From: Pseudomonas sp. Irchel s3b2 | GTDB taxonomy: Bacteria; Pseudomonadota; Gammaproteobacteria; Pseudomonadales; Pseudomonadaceae | Length of the DNA: 64,000 bases | Reading direction: 5' to 3' | NCBI RefSeq assembly: GCF_900187445.1 | Contig: NZ_FYEB01000001.1 | Location: 682,001 to 746,000, forward strand | Shown: positions 18,201 to 25,855 of the stretch, one piece after another | Position numbering within the stretch: the first letter of the stretch is position 1 | How the letters are laid out: the number at the start of each line of letters is the position of its first letter | Made by a program: the position numbers and the translations under genes | The notes under the pieces: generated by a model | The model's database searches: none | Told to the model about the DNA's origin: nothing | What the model saw: the letters and a program-made list of their open reading frames with translations, nothing else

Positions 18201-19655
18201 CTGCAGGGCGGTGTTATTCACCGCGAAGTTCCAGCCCAGCGAACCGCTGCCGGTGCCGGTGCTGTCGCTAAGTGGATTGGTGGTGAAGCTGCCCAGATAA
18301 CCGGAAGCGCCCGGCGTGACGCTGACGCTGTGGGTGTCGATCAGGTCGACGTCGGCGAAGGTGATGCTGCCGCTGGCCGCGTAGTTGCCGCTGTCTTCCC
18401 CGGCATCGTCGGCCTGCACGCCGCTGGTGATCTGCACCTGATCGTTGATGCCGGTAATCGTGATGGTCACGGTCTGCAGCGCGCCGTCGCCGATCGCCAC
18501 GTTATAGGTTTGGGTGACGCTCTGGCCTTCGCCGAGGAACTGCAACGCGGTGTTGTTCACCGCGAAGTTCCACCCCAGCGAACCGCTGCCCGTGCCGGTG
18601 CTGTCGCTCAATGGATCGGTGGTGAAGCTGCCCAAATAGCCGGAAGCACCCGGTGTGACAGTGACGCTGTGGGTGTCGATCAGGTCGACGTCGGTGAAGG
18701 TGATGCTGCCGCTGGCTGCGTAGTCGCCGCTGTCTTCCCCGGCATCGCCGGCCTGCACGCCGCTGGTGATCTGCACTTGGTCGTTGGTGCCGGTGATAGT
18801 GATAGTCACATTCTGCGTGGTCGATGAGCCGTGCCCGTCACTGATGGTGACCACATAGGTTTCAGTAACTGTCTGCCCCTGGGCCAGGGATTGGGCTGCC
18901 GCATTATCCAGGGTGTAAGTCCAGTTAATCGTGCCGTCGGCTGCGTTGGCCGCTTCAGTTACTGATGCAAGGGTGAAGTTGCCCAGCGCGGTGGCATTGC
19001 CTCCCGCAGCGACGAAAGAGGCGGTATGCGTGTCACTCAGGTCAACATCGCTAAAGGCAATAGTGCCTGTCGCGCTCAGCGAGTCGGTCGGGCTCGGCGT
19101 CGTGGTCGCATCTTCGGTTACCGTGCCAGCCTGCACGCCGATGCTCATCGTCACACTGTCATTCATGCCAGCGAACTGCACCTGCGCAGTGGCCCAGCTG
19201 AGCGTGCCGTTGCCGAGACGAATCGCATAGGTAAAGGTGTCCGTCAGGGACCCTCCACCCGCCAGCGATTGAAGTTGTGCCTTGAAAGCAGTCGACAACG
19301 TAGCGGCGTCGTAGCCGACCTTGCCATCCGACGTAATCCAGATCTTTGCCCCATTGGAACTGGTATCAGTACTCGTCGCCTCAATTCTGCCCGTGTCCTG
19401 GATCAGGAGATCGGCCGGCGCATAAACCTTGGTGGCAGTCGAAAGACTGGTCGCGTCATCGAGTGACCACAGTGTCTTTGCGCTGCCGCCGAGGTCATTG
19501 GACATGACGTCCAGGTACACGACCCCCAGCAGGTCTTCAGTGATGGCAGTGGTGCTCGTACCAATAACACCGGTAGTGAAAATGTCGTCCTGCGCCTGTG
19601 GAGTGTTTGAAAGCGAAGTAACGGTGCCGCCGCTGGTCGTTGTGGTGGTAGCCAT
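12270..19655 (-). CDS. Giant repetitive secreted adhesin (VCBS-like repeats, type I secretion C-terminus)
   Basis: 2,461 residues, acidic, rich in Thr/Ser/Gly/Asp and nearly without Lys or Cys, typical of RTX adhesins. After an N-terminal ~160 residues come a lone VCBS-type repeat and three tandem families: four of ~113 residues (EDSGDYAASG...GINDQ), four of ~125 (MNEGNGTATLSDSGALSF...GTNDQ) and four of ~98 (TETNAPL...GSND). A cadherin-like domain, an Ig-like domain and a GSADT/SGTIE passenger-like stretch follow. The C-terminus has RTX nonapeptides (GSDGNDILAGRGGEDTLSGGAGAD) and a hydrophobic type I secretion signal. The ATG at 19655 has GGGAGA before it; the longer frame is unlikely. I see no LapA-type retention helix, so the protein may be released or held by other means. 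Its ABC transporter is not in the window. Likely roles are surface attachment or biofilm. Confidence 0.88.
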   Translation of the reverse strand: MATTTTTSGGTVTSLSNTPQAQDDIFTTGVIGTSTTAITEDLLGVVYLDVMSNDLGGSAKTLWSLDDATSLSTATKVYAPADLLIQDTGRIEATSTDTSSNGAKIWITSDGKVGYDAATLSTAFKAQLQSLAGGGSLTDTFTYAIRLGNGTLSWATAQVQFAGMNDSVTMSIGVQAGTVTEDATTTPSPTDSLSATGTIAFSDVDLSDTHTASFVAAGGNATALGNFTLASVTEAANAADGTINWTYTLDNAAAQSLAQGQTVTETYVVTISDGHGSSTTQNVTITITGTNDQVQITSGVQAGDAGEDSGDYAASGSITFTDVDLIDTHSVTVTPGASGYLGSFTTDPLSDSTGTGSGSLGWNFAVNNTALQFLGEGQSVTQTYNVAIGDGALQTVTITITGINDQVQITSGVQADDAGEDSGNYAASGSITFADVDLIDTHSVSVTPGASGYLGSFTTNPLSDSTGTGSGSLGWNFAVNNTALQFLGEGQIVTQTYNVAIGDGAVQTVTITITGINDQVQITSGVQAGDAGEDSGDYAASGSITFADVDLIDTHSVTVTPGASGYLGSFTTDPLSDSTGTGNGSLGWNFAVNNTALQFLGEGQSVTQTYNVAIGDGAVQTVTITITGINDQVQITSGVQAGDAGEDSGDYAASGNITFTDVDLIETHSVSVTPGASGYLGSFTTNPLSDSTGTGSGSLGWNFAVNNTALQFLGEGQIVTQTYNVAIGDGAVQTVTITITGTNDQPTLTMADSTGAMNEGNGTATLSDSGALSFADLDSNDTVTVSQTANGDIAWSGGTLNAGVASALVAGFSVDQNSWDYSSNQNLDFLGAGETITFSYAVVATDDSGTANAASATQTVTITITGTNDQPTLTITDSTGAMSEGNGTATLSDSGALSFADLDSTDTVTVSQTANGDIAWSSGTLNAGVASALVAGFSVDQNSWDYSSNQNLDFLGAGETITFSYAVVATDDSGTANAASATQTVTITITGTNDQPTLTMADSTGAMNEGNGNATLSDSGALSFADLDSTDTVTVSQTANGDIAWSGGTLNAGVASALVAGFSVDQNSWDYSSNQNLDFLGAGETISFSYAVVATDDSGAANAASATQTVTITITGTNDQPTLTMADSTGAMNEGNGNATLSDSGALSFADLDSTDTVTVSQTANGDIAWSGGTLNAGVASALVAGFSVDQNSWDYSSNQNLDFLGAGETISFSYAVVATDDSGAANAASAVQTVTITITGSNDAAVLSSANVTLTETNAPLSTSGTLTISDVDSAATFVAQANTAGSYGQFSIGTGGAWTYIADSAHNEFVAGTTYTDTFAVSSADGTVTSVTVHILGSNDAAVLSSASVTLTETNAPLTTGATLTISDIDSPETFQAQSGTAGANGTFAINTAGNWSYTANSAFDTLNVGDSLTDTFTVLSADGTATAVTVTIKGSNDAAVLSSASVTLTETNAPLTTTGTLTISDVDSLETFQAQSGTTGTNGTFAIDAAGNWSYTANSAFDSLNVGDSLTDTFTVLSADGTATAVTVTIKGSNDAAVLSSASVTLTETNAPLTTTGTLTISDVDSLETFQAQSGTTGTNGTFAIDAAGNWSYTANSAFDSLNVGDSLSDTFTVLSADGTATAVTVTINGSNDSPTITSNGGGATASVNVAENTAAVTTVAATDVDLPAQTLSYSILNTAGTDFSKFSISSSGVLTFNSAPDYENAQDVGGADGDNAYVVDVLVADGNGGTDTQTITVNVQNVVETPVDMTPPASPTGLTYNKTGGPNHKLSGSAEANSSIKVYLDNGNGVFGAGDTEIGTGTTNTGGQFANIDLDGKFTGTKTLFVTATDAAGNVSAATSISLTYPAGVSGEAINLAIADPSAGLSDSFVVTVTDVPSNWILNTGTNNGDGSWTVQTSDPGALTVTTPEGFTGAAVLHINMTWTNADGSVGSSYVFNNVEAFAPGAPIFALSADDNLTGSSGADTFVFAQPIGNNQIYSFDVTADKIDLIGFTGITSFADLNITNDANGNALVSIGSGQSVTLKGVDAADLSEANFQFDVDPVMTNTGTLTISDGAIMPFGGSIQNSGTIELGSTGSETELEILFRGATLTGGGQVLLSDSAQNVIFGGSADTVLTNADNRISGAGQLGAGQMVLVNAGLILASGLNSLVLDTGSHTITNSGVLESTGEGGMTVASAVDNSGHLWANGGDMRLLADVIGNGSATIDGDATLSFDGAVHGSVAFHGEGAGTLVIAQAEAASSLVGILGLESDDMLTFGDLAFGANTQLSYSANASGAGGLLTVDDGVHRAEVNLLGHYTVEDFQVTGGETGTQVSYNGASSGTLVGSMAADVLSGSDGNDILAGRGGEDTLSGGAGADVFAYLNEAEGGDTILDYNFAEGDSLDLSALLSANFVSGISQASDFVQLAQSGSDITVQVDADGAANGTNFADVAVLANTGTSGTDLVRTWFGEADHTLTA
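14745..15925 (-). repeat. Tandem array C in adhesin gene, four units of about 294 bp
   Basis: Boundaries recur at about 14749, 15043, 15337 and 15631. The two units nearest the gene's 3' side are almost identical at DNA level, including silent positions, while the unit nearest 15925 is clearly diverged. Confidence 0.85.
15926..17424 (-). repeat. Tandem array B in adhesin gene, four units of about 375 bp
   Basis: The phrase encoding TITGTNDQPTLT recurs at about 16295, 16670, 17045 and 17420. The central units are near-identical DNA, a sign of recent duplication or gene conversion. Confidence 0.85.
17425..18785 (-). repeat. Tandem array A in adhesin gene, four units of about 339 bp
   Basis: The phrase encoding TITGINDQVQITSG recurs at about 17758, 18097 and 18436. 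Units alternate between two slightly different versions (SVTQTYN versus IVTQTYN), suggesting duplication of a two-unit block. Confidence 0.82.
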
Positions 19656-20603
19656 GTCTTTCTCCCGAAAATGCCAGTTTTTATTTTTAGAATCGCCAGG
19701 GACTGCTAACAGGATGAAGTCCCGTTCTTGCACCGCTCAGGTTGTTGAGGAGCGGTGTGAGTCGGCCCCCGGACATCGGCCAGCTGACGGGACAGGCGCT
19801 GCCGGCAGAGGCGCGCGGGTATTACGGGGGTGGAAAAGTTTGCCGCGCTTGAGCTGCGGATCGCAGGACAAGTCGGGCGAACGTGGACGCCAGCCTGAGG
19901 CTGCGCTGCGCATGGCACGCAATAGACTGAGAGTACCCATAGGGGAGGGACTCCTGGAGAAAGGCTGGGTGAGGCCGTGTTTTGGAGCAGCACCGACTCA
20001 GGGATACGGCCTTTCCTGATATCAGTTTGATGTGTGTTTAGTTGTGGGGTCAGGCTTTGTAAAGGTGTTAACCGCAGCTAACAGTGCGATGTGCCAATAT
20101 TCCGACGGGCGGGTGTGCTGGTGTCAATATTATGTCGATTTGTTTTTGGCGAAGAGGGCGGGGAAGGGCCTTGAATACTCGACACTGGCGCGGCTTGAAT
20201 GAGCTGAAACCCAAGTGGGGCATGGGCTGGCTGAATCGTACCGGCCCTGAGATTCCATAAAATCTCAGCATTCAGCTGTTAAAAAAGCCCGCCAGGGCAT
20301 TTGCTTTGGCGGGATTTTTTACGCCCGAACCACCCGACGACTTACATGGAGAGCCTGTCATGACAGCCAAATACGCAATTGCACTCCCGCCGCTTCAAGG
20401 GAACGCGACTACTGGCCGATAACCTGAACGGTCGCTGTCATTTTTACTTCTGGCGGCCGGCAATGTCATCACGGGTTTATGCGAAATTGCTTGATAGCCT
20501 ATGGCCTCTCGCTATCATCTGCGCGCCAAAAATGGCCGCGAAACTGAGCGCGCCCGTGTGGTTGCCTTTGGGTTGTTCTTCTTAAATTGCCTGGAAATCT
20601 TCG
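19656..20603. other. About 950 bases without a convincing gene
   Basis: The first part is the 5' region of the adhesin gene and probably carries its promoter. Short frames here have no ribosome-binding site or protein-like composition. A bidirectional terminator lies at 20281-20320, so an unannotated small RNA ending there is possible. A 20-codon frame at about 20360 with GGAG before its ATG is too short to call. Confidence 0.4.
20281..20320. terminator. Bidirectional terminator-like hairpin
   Basis: CCCGCCA / TGGCGGG stem with A6 on the left and T6 on the right. No annotated gene ends at it on either strand, so its transcript is unknown. Confidence 0.65.
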
Positions 20604-22208
20604 ATGCTGTCGTATCACCAAAAAAGCTTTCTGATCGTCGATGATTTCTCGGATTTCCGCAGTTCCGTCAGGTCCATGCTGCGGGAGCTGGGCGTCAAGG
20701 ACGTCGACACCGCCGATACCGGTGAACAGGCGCTGCGCATGTGCTCGCAGAAGTCCTACGACTTCATCCTGCAGGACTTTCACCTGGGCGATGGCAAGAA
20801 GAACGGTCAGCAGGTGCTCGAAGACCTGATGATCGAGAAGCTGATCAGCCATGAAAGCGTGTTTGTCATGGTCACTGCCGAAACCAGCCAAGCCATGGTG
20901 CTCAGCGCACTGGAGCACGAGCCTGATGCTTACCTGACCAAGCCGTTCAACCGTTCCGGCCTGGCCCAGCGCCTGGAGCGACTGGAACAGCGCAAAACCT
21001 TGCTCAAACCGATCCTGCAAGCGCTTGACCGGGGCAAACCGGTTGAAGTGCTCAATGCCTGCATCGCCCTGTGTAAACAAGACATTCGTTATTCGCCGCT
21101 GTGCTTGCGTTACCGCGCCGATGCATTGCGCGACTTGAACCAGAACGAAGCGCTGGAGCGTCTGTACGACAGCATCATTGCTGATCGACCTTTGCCATGG
21201 GCGTTTGCCGGGTTGGGCCAGTTGCTGTTCAAACGCGGCCAGGTCAGCCAGGCCAAGGGCGTTTACGAAAAAGCCCTGAAAGTCTTCCCGATGATGCCGG
21301 CCCTCTACGACGGCATGGCCGATGTGCTGGTCGCCGAAGGGGATACCAAGGGCGCGCAGAGAGTCTTGGAAGAGGCTATTCGCCTGTCGCCGCTGGCGGT
21401 GCGCCGGCAAGCGTTGCTGGGCAAGCTGGCGATGACCAACGAGGATTTCGATACGGCCTCCAAAGCCTATCGTCAGGCCGTGGCCCAAGGGGCGCAGTCA
21501 CGTTTCAAGGATGCGGAAAGCAACCTCGGCCTGGCCCATGCCTTGATCAGCAAAGGCAGTGAGAAAGGGCTGGATACCCGGACCCGCCTTGAAATCAATA
21601 CCACGCTCAGTGCGGTGGCGAAGGAGAACCCTTCCGATCCCGGCCTGCAGATACGTGCGCGACTGATGAAAGCCACCAGCCTGCTGCTCAACGATGCCGA
21701 AACCGCCGAGAAGCTCACCGAGCAGGCGATGATTCGCCTCGATGGCATGGAGCAGTTCATGAGCGCCGAAGCGGCACTGCTGGTGGCCAAGCAGCTGCAA
21801 ATGCTCGGACAGGCGAATGCCGGCGCGTCGATGCTGAAAAACTGTGCGGAAATCTACGGCGACGATCCGACCGTGATGAAAGGCATCGCCAAGCTGACCG
21901 ACGACCCGACCATCCTCAACTCCGGCAACGCGGCCGCCGACCTCAACCGGCAAGGCGTGCGGGTGTACAAGACCGGCAACCTGGTGGAAGCCCGGGATGT
22001 ATTCCGCAAAGCCCTGGCGCTGCAACCGAAGAACATCAGTATCGCCCTGAACATGGCGCAGTCATTGCTGCATGGCACCGACACCAATGTGCCGTCGGCC
22101 GAACTGGAGGAATGTCGCACCTGCCTGAAAACCGTCGGCCTGATGCCCGATACCGACGCGCGTTTTCCGCGCTACCAGAAACTGAAAATCAAGGCGTTCG
22201 GCGAATGA
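20604..22208 (+). CDS. Response regulator with TPR repeats
   Basis: 534 residues. The receiver domain (1 to about 125) has DD (13-14), the phospho-acceptor Asp in FILQDFHLG (about 58), Thr in MVTAE and Lys in YLTKPF. The remaining ~400 residues are helical tetratricopeptide-like repeats (LPWAFAGLGQLLFKRGQVSQA, NLVEARDVFRKALALQP). There is no DNA-binding or enzymatic output domain, so it probably acts by protein binding. The stop overlaps the start of the kinase gene (ATGA), so the two form a co-translated pair. The target is unknown. Confidence 0.85.
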   Translation: MLSYHQKSFLIVDDFSDFRSSVRSMLRELGVKDVDTADTGEQALRMCSQKSYDFILQDFHLGDGKKNGQQVLEDLMIEKLISHESVFVMVTAETSQAMVLSALEHEPDAYLTKPFNRSGLAQRLERLEQRKTLLKPILQALDRGKPVEVLNACIALCKQDIRYSPLCLRYRADALRDLNQNEALERLYDSIIADRPLPWAFAGLGQLLFKRGQVSQAKGVYEKALKVFPMMPALYDGMADVLVAEGDTKGAQRVLEEAIRLSPLAVRRQALLGKLAMTNEDFDTASKAYRQAVAQGAQSRFKDAESNLGLAHALISKGSEKGLDTRTRLEINTTLSAVAKENPSDPGLQIRARLMKATSLLLNDAETAEKLTEQAMIRLDGMEQFMSAEAALLVAKQLQMLGQANAGASMLKNCAEIYGDDPTVMKGIAKLTDDPTILNSGNAAADLNRQGVRVYKTGNLVEARDVFRKALALQPKNISIALNMAQSLLHGTDTNVPSAELEECRTCLKTVGLMPDTDARFPRYQKLKIKAFGE

Positions 22209-22897
22209 TCGACAGCGAACCGTCACTCGACTTCTCCACGGTAATTGCCTCCACCGTGCACGACATGAAGAACTCTCTGGCCATGCTGATGCAGGCACAC
22301 AGTCAATGGCTGGCGCGTTTGCCTGAGCCCGAGCGGCACACCCCGGAGCAAGGCGTGATCGAGTTCGAGTTCGCCCACCTCAATGGCATGCTGGTGCAGT
22401 TGCTGGGGCTGTATAAGCTCGGCGTCAACCAGATGCCGTTGCAGCCGGCCTATCATGAGCTGGATGACTTCATTGAGGCGCAACTGGCGGCTCACCAAGA
22501 AGTGTTCGCCAGCCGCGGCATCATCGCGACGTACGAAGTGGACCCGTTGAGCCCGCTGGGTTTCTTCGATCGGGAACTGATTGCCTCGGTGCTTGCCAAT
22601 TGCATCAACAACGCCATTCGCTATGCTCGCCATGCCTTGTTGATCAGCGTCAGCGATGAAGCCGGGCAACTGGTGCTGACCATCAACGACGATGGCGAGG
22701 GTTACCCGCCCGAGATGATCGAACGTCAGGCCGATTATGTGCAGGGCATCAACCACAGCAGTGGTAGTACTGGCTTGGGCCTGTACTTTGCCGGGCGGAT
22801 TGCCGCATTGCATCAGCGCAATGGCGTGGGCGGACGCACCGAAATCAGTAATGGCGGCCCATTGGGCGGCGGTGTGTTCAGCCTTTACCTTCCCTGA
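22205..22897 (+). CDS. Sensor histidine kinase-like protein (cytoplasmic)
   Basis: 230 residues with no membrane segment. VIASTVHDMKNSLAML looks like an H-box with the phospho-accepting His. The C-terminal ATPase domain has an N-box (LANCINNAIRYAR), G1 (INDDGEGYP) and G2 (STGLGLYFAGRI), ending in GGGVFSLYLP. The ATG at 22205 overlaps the preceding stop. It is short, without a sensory domain, and probably forms a phosphorelay with the REC-TPR partner. Confidence 0.82.
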   Translation: MIDSEPSLDFSTVIASTVHDMKNSLAMLMQAHSQWLARLPEPERHTPEQGVIEFEFAHLNGMLVQLLGLYKLGVNQMPLQPAYHELDDFIEAQLAAHQEVFASRGIIATYEVDPLSPLGFFDRELIASVLANCINNAIRYARHALLISVSDEAGQLVLTINDDGEGYPPEMIERQADYVQGINHSSGSTGLGLYFAGRIAALHQRNGVGGRTEISNGGPLGGGVFSLYLP

Positions 22898-22947
22898 ATA
22901 GCTTTTTGTTTGACGCTGCTTGATATTCCGAACAGCCGGAGCCTATT

Positions 22948-22978
22948 TTGTACGAGTCGCCGTTCGCGGCTCGTACAA
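22948..22978. promoter_or_regulatory. Inverted repeat upstream of the glutamine-synthetase-like gene
   Basis: TTGTACGAG and CTCGTACAA are separated by 13 bases and end about 17 bases before the start codon. It could be an operator or an mRNA hairpin near the ribosome-binding site. There is no T tract. Confidence 0.4.
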
Positions 22979-22994
22979 CAACAAGGATTGCGTC

Positions 22995-24338
22995 ATGACA
23001 ACCGATGGCCATCGTTCACTCGCGCAGCGATTGACGGGCATTGATGAGATTGAATGTGTCACGCCGGACCTGAACGGCGTACCACGCGGTAAGGTGATGA
23101 CCGCCGAAGGATTTCTTGAAGGGCGGCGTTTGCAGATGGCGCGGGGAGTGCTGTTGCAATGCATCATGGGCGGTTATCCGCCAGCGCGCTTTTATGGCAG
23201 CGATGATGGCGACCTGGCGTTGGTGCCTGATCCCGCGCAGATCCACCGCTTGCCCTGGAGCTCGCAGCCTCGGGCGCTGGCCATTTGTGATGCGGACGAA
23301 TTGACTGGCGAGAGCTCGCCATTGTCGACCCGCGGCCAACTCAAGGCCGTGATCGCTCGATACGCCGCCCTGGGGCTGGCGCCGGTGGTGGCGACCGAGC
23401 TGGAGTTCTTCGTCTTCGCGCCCAACCCTGACCCGACGCAACCCTTCCAGCCACCACTGGGCCTGGACGGTCGTCGTGAGTACGGTCATTCGGCGTTCAG
23501 CGTCAGTTCCAATAACGGCTTGCGGCCGTTCTTCAATGAAGTCTACGAATGCATGGCGGCGCTGGGCTTGCCGCGCGATACCTTCATGCACGAGATGGGC
23601 GTCAGCCAATTCGAGATCAACCTGCTGCATGGCGATCCGTTGCTGCTGGCCGACCAGACCTTGTTGTTCAAGCATCTGCTCAAGGAAGTGGCGCTCAAGC
23701 ATGGCCTGACCGTGGTCTGCATGGCCAAGCCGTTGGCTCACACCCCGGGCAGTTCGATGCATATTCACCAGAGCATCGTCGAGATCGGCAGCGGGCGTAA
23801 CGTGTTCAGCGACAAGGCCGGCGAGCCGACCGCGACCTTCCGTCATTTTATCGGTGGTCAGCAGGCCGGTATGGCTGATTTCACCGCGCTGTTTGCGCCG
23901 AACGTGAACTCTTATCAGCGCCTGTGCCATCCTTTCGCATCGCCGAATAATGCTTGCTGGTCCCACGACAATCGCGCGGCCGGACTACGCATTCCGGCCA
24001 GTTCACCGGTCGCTCGTCGGGTCGAGAATCGCTTGCCGGGGGCCGATGCCAATCCGTATCTGGCGATCGCCGCGAGCCTGGCCGCGGGGCTGTATGGCAT
24101 CGAAAACAAACTGGAGCCGAGCGAGCCGATCCAGGGTGAGTTCGTTGTGCCGGATAATCTTTCGTTGCCGTGTACCTTGCATGCCGCTCTTGAACGTCTG
24201 AAACGTAGCCAATTGGCGAAGGAACTGTTCGGCAAGGAGTTCATCGAAGGCTACATCGCTTCGAAGACCATGGAGTTGACCAGCTTCTTTGATGAAATTA
24301 CTCCCTGGGAACGGCGTGTTCTAGCAGCCCAGGCCTGA
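22995..24338 (+). CDS. Glutamine synthetase family protein, probable gamma-glutamylpolyamine synthetase
   Basis: 447 residues, shorter than GlnA and like the PuuA/Pau group that joins glutamate to putrescine or other polyamines for catabolism. Visible synthetase motifs are the metal-binding ATELEFFVF, the SQFEINLLHGDPL region, HTPGSSMHIHQS, the ATP/Glu-binding VNSYQRL and RIP, then NRLPGADANPYLAIAA with the catalytic Glu. The adenylylation loop of GlnA is not apparent. The ATG at 22995 has AAGGA before it; the frame's upstream extension covers an inverted repeat and is unlikely to be coding. An MFS transporter follows 71 bases later, consistent with a polyamine/amine catabolic role. The exact substrate is inferred. 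Confidence 0.85.
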   Translation: MTTDGHRSLAQRLTGIDEIECVTPDLNGVPRGKVMTAEGFLEGRRLQMARGVLLQCIMGGYPPARFYGSDDGDLALVPDPAQIHRLPWSSQPRALAICDADELTGESSPLSTRGQLKAVIARYAALGLAPVVATELEFFVFAPNPDPTQPFQPPLGLDGRREYGHSAFSVSSNNGLRPFFNEVYECMAALGLPRDTFMHEMGVSQFEINLLHGDPLLLADQTLLFKHLLKEVALKHGLTVVCMAKPLAHTPGSSMHIHQSIVEIGSGRNVFSDKAGEPTATFRHFIGGQQAGMADFTALFAPNVNSYQRLCHPFASPNNACWSHDNRAAGLRIPASSPVARRVENRLPGADANPYLAIAASLAAGLYGIENKLEPSEPIQGEFVVPDNLSLPCTLHAALERLKRSQLAKELFGKEFIEGYIASKTMELTSFFDEITPWERRVLAAQA

Positions 24339-24409
24339 CGATCCGTCGCCATCGGGCTATCGTTTGTCGATAGCCCGATACTCATTGCAAGGAGCCGCTC
24401 GGAACGCCG

Positions 24410-25792
24410 ATGCGCCAAATCCTGAAATCCTTTCGAGGGCTTTATTTCGCCTCGCTGATGATGTTGATCGGCTCCGGCCTGTTGAGTACTTACCTGGCCC
24501 TGCGCCTGGCGGCCGATAACGTCGACAGCCTGTGGGTCGGTGCGTTGATGGCAGCCAACTATTTCGGCCTGGTGCTGGGCGGCAAGATTGGCCATCGGCT
24601 GATTGCCCGGGTCGGGCATATCCGCGCTTACTCGGCCTGCGCCGGGATTGTTGGCGCGGCGGTGCTGGGCCATGGCCTGGTGGACTGGTTGCCCGCGTGG
24701 CTGTTCCTGCGGGTCATTGTCGGTCTGGGCATGATGTGTCAGTACATGGTGATCGAAAGCTGGCTCAATGAGCAGGCAGAAGCCAATAAACGTGGGGTGG
24801 TGTTTAGCGGCTACATGATCGCCTCGTACCTGGGGTTGGTGTTGGGTCAGCTGATTCTGGTCATGCACCCCGGCCTGGGTCTGGAACTGCTGATGCTGGT
24901 CGCACTGTGTTTCGCCTTGTGCCTGGTGCCAGTGGCCCTGACACGGCGGATTCACCCGGCGCCTCTGCACCCGGCACCGATGGAACCACGGTTCTTCATC
25001 AAGCGCGTGCCGCAGTCACTGAGTACGGTGTTGGGGTCGGGACTGATCGTCGGTTCGTTCTACGGTCTGGCGCCGCTGTATGCCTCGCAGCAAGGGTTGT
25101 CCACCGAACAGGTCGGTCTGTTCATGGGGAGCTGCATTTTTGCAGGCCTGGTGGTGCAGTGGCCGCTCGGTTGGCTGTCGGACCGCTATGACCGGGCGCT
25201 GTTGATCCGCAGTTTTGCATTTTGCCTGGCATTGGCCGCGTTGCCGCTGGCGATCATGCCGCAGGTGCAACTGGAGGTGCTGTTCATCGCCGGGTTCCTC
25301 TGCTCGTTGGTGCAGTTCTGCCTGTACCCGTTGGCGGTGGCGTTCTCCAACGACCATGTCGAGGGCGAGCGTCGGGTTTCGCTGACGGCGATGCTGCTGG
25401 TGACCTACGGTGTCGGCGCGAGTATCGGGCCGCTGGTAGCCGGGGTGCTGATGAAATTGTTCGGCAGCCAGATGCTTTATGCCTTCTTCAGTTTCTTCGC
25501 CTTGGTGCTGGTGTGGCGAATCCGCCCGAAAGCCGTTACCAACCTGCATCAGGTGGACGATGCTCCGCTGCATCACGTGGCCATGCCGGACAGCATGTCG
25601 AGTTCGCCGCTGGTGGTTTGCCTTGACCCCCGTGTCGATGAGCAGGTGGTGCAGGATCAGATGCAGAACCCGATCAACCCGGAGGCTGATTTCAATCCGG
25701 ATGCCGAGCCCGAATCAGCGCCTGAAACAGATTCGGAACCAGAAGACCCTGACACGGCTCGCGAACAAAGCTTTACCGAAGCGAGGCCTTGA
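24410..25792 (+). CDS. MFS transporter with acidic C-terminal tail
   Basis: 460 residues with about twelve hydrophobic segments from residue 10 to about 375. The region between helices 2 and 3 (GLVLGGKIGHRLIARVGHIR) is the MFS A-motif position, and LGWLSDRYDRALLIR is the equivalent in the second half. It resembles the YcaD-type subfamily. The last ~75 residues are hydrophilic and strongly acidic (DAEPESAPETDSEPEDPD), an unusual cytoplasmic extension. The gene is co-directional with the glutamine-synthetase-like gene and ends at a terminator. Substrate unknown. Confidence 0.82.
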   Translation: MRQILKSFRGLYFASLMMLIGSGLLSTYLALRLAADNVDSLWVGALMAANYFGLVLGGKIGHRLIARVGHIRAYSACAGIVGAAVLGHGLVDWLPAWLFLRVIVGLGMMCQYMVIESWLNEQAEANKRGVVFSGYMIASYLGLVLGQLILVMHPGLGLELLMLVALCFALCLVPVALTRRIHPAPLHPAPMEPRFFIKRVPQSLSTVLGSGLIVGSFYGLAPLYASQQGLSTEQVGLFMGSCIFAGLVVQWPLGWLSDRYDRALLIRSFAFCLALAALPLAIMPQVQLEVLFIAGFLCSLVQFCLYPLAVAFSNDHVEGERRVSLTAMLLVTYGVGASIGPLVAGVLMKLFGSQMLYAFFSFFALVLVWRIRPKAVTNLHQVDDAPLHHVAMPDSMSSSPLVVCLDPRVDEQVVQDQMQNPINPEADFNPDAEPESAPETDSEPEDPDTAREQSFTEARP

Positions 25793-25801
25793 TCAAGGCA
25801 T

Positions 25802-25842
25802 AAAAAAACGGGCAGTCACCGCAAGGGACTGCCCGTTTTTTT
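25802..25842. terminator. Bidirectional terminator between MFS and ycgR genes
   Basis: Stem ACGGGCAGTC / GACTGCCCGT flanked by A7 and T7, between two convergent genes; it can serve both. Confidence 0.88.
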
Positions 25843-25855
25843 ATGGGAGTGGCGA

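Noticed and set aside
14745..18785. CRISPR-like direct repeats
   Set aside because: Units are 294-375 bases, contiguous and in coding frame, so they are protein-domain repeats.
15732..18827. A 1,031-codon open frame on the + strand inside the adhesin gene
   Set aside because: It is the repeat array read backwards; periodic low-complexity sequence keeps the antisense frame open. No ribosome-binding site, and the opposite strand encodes recognisable adhesin repeats and RTX motifs.
20379..20585. A 68-codon + strand gene before the response regulator
   Set aside because: No ribosome-binding site and unlikely residue composition.
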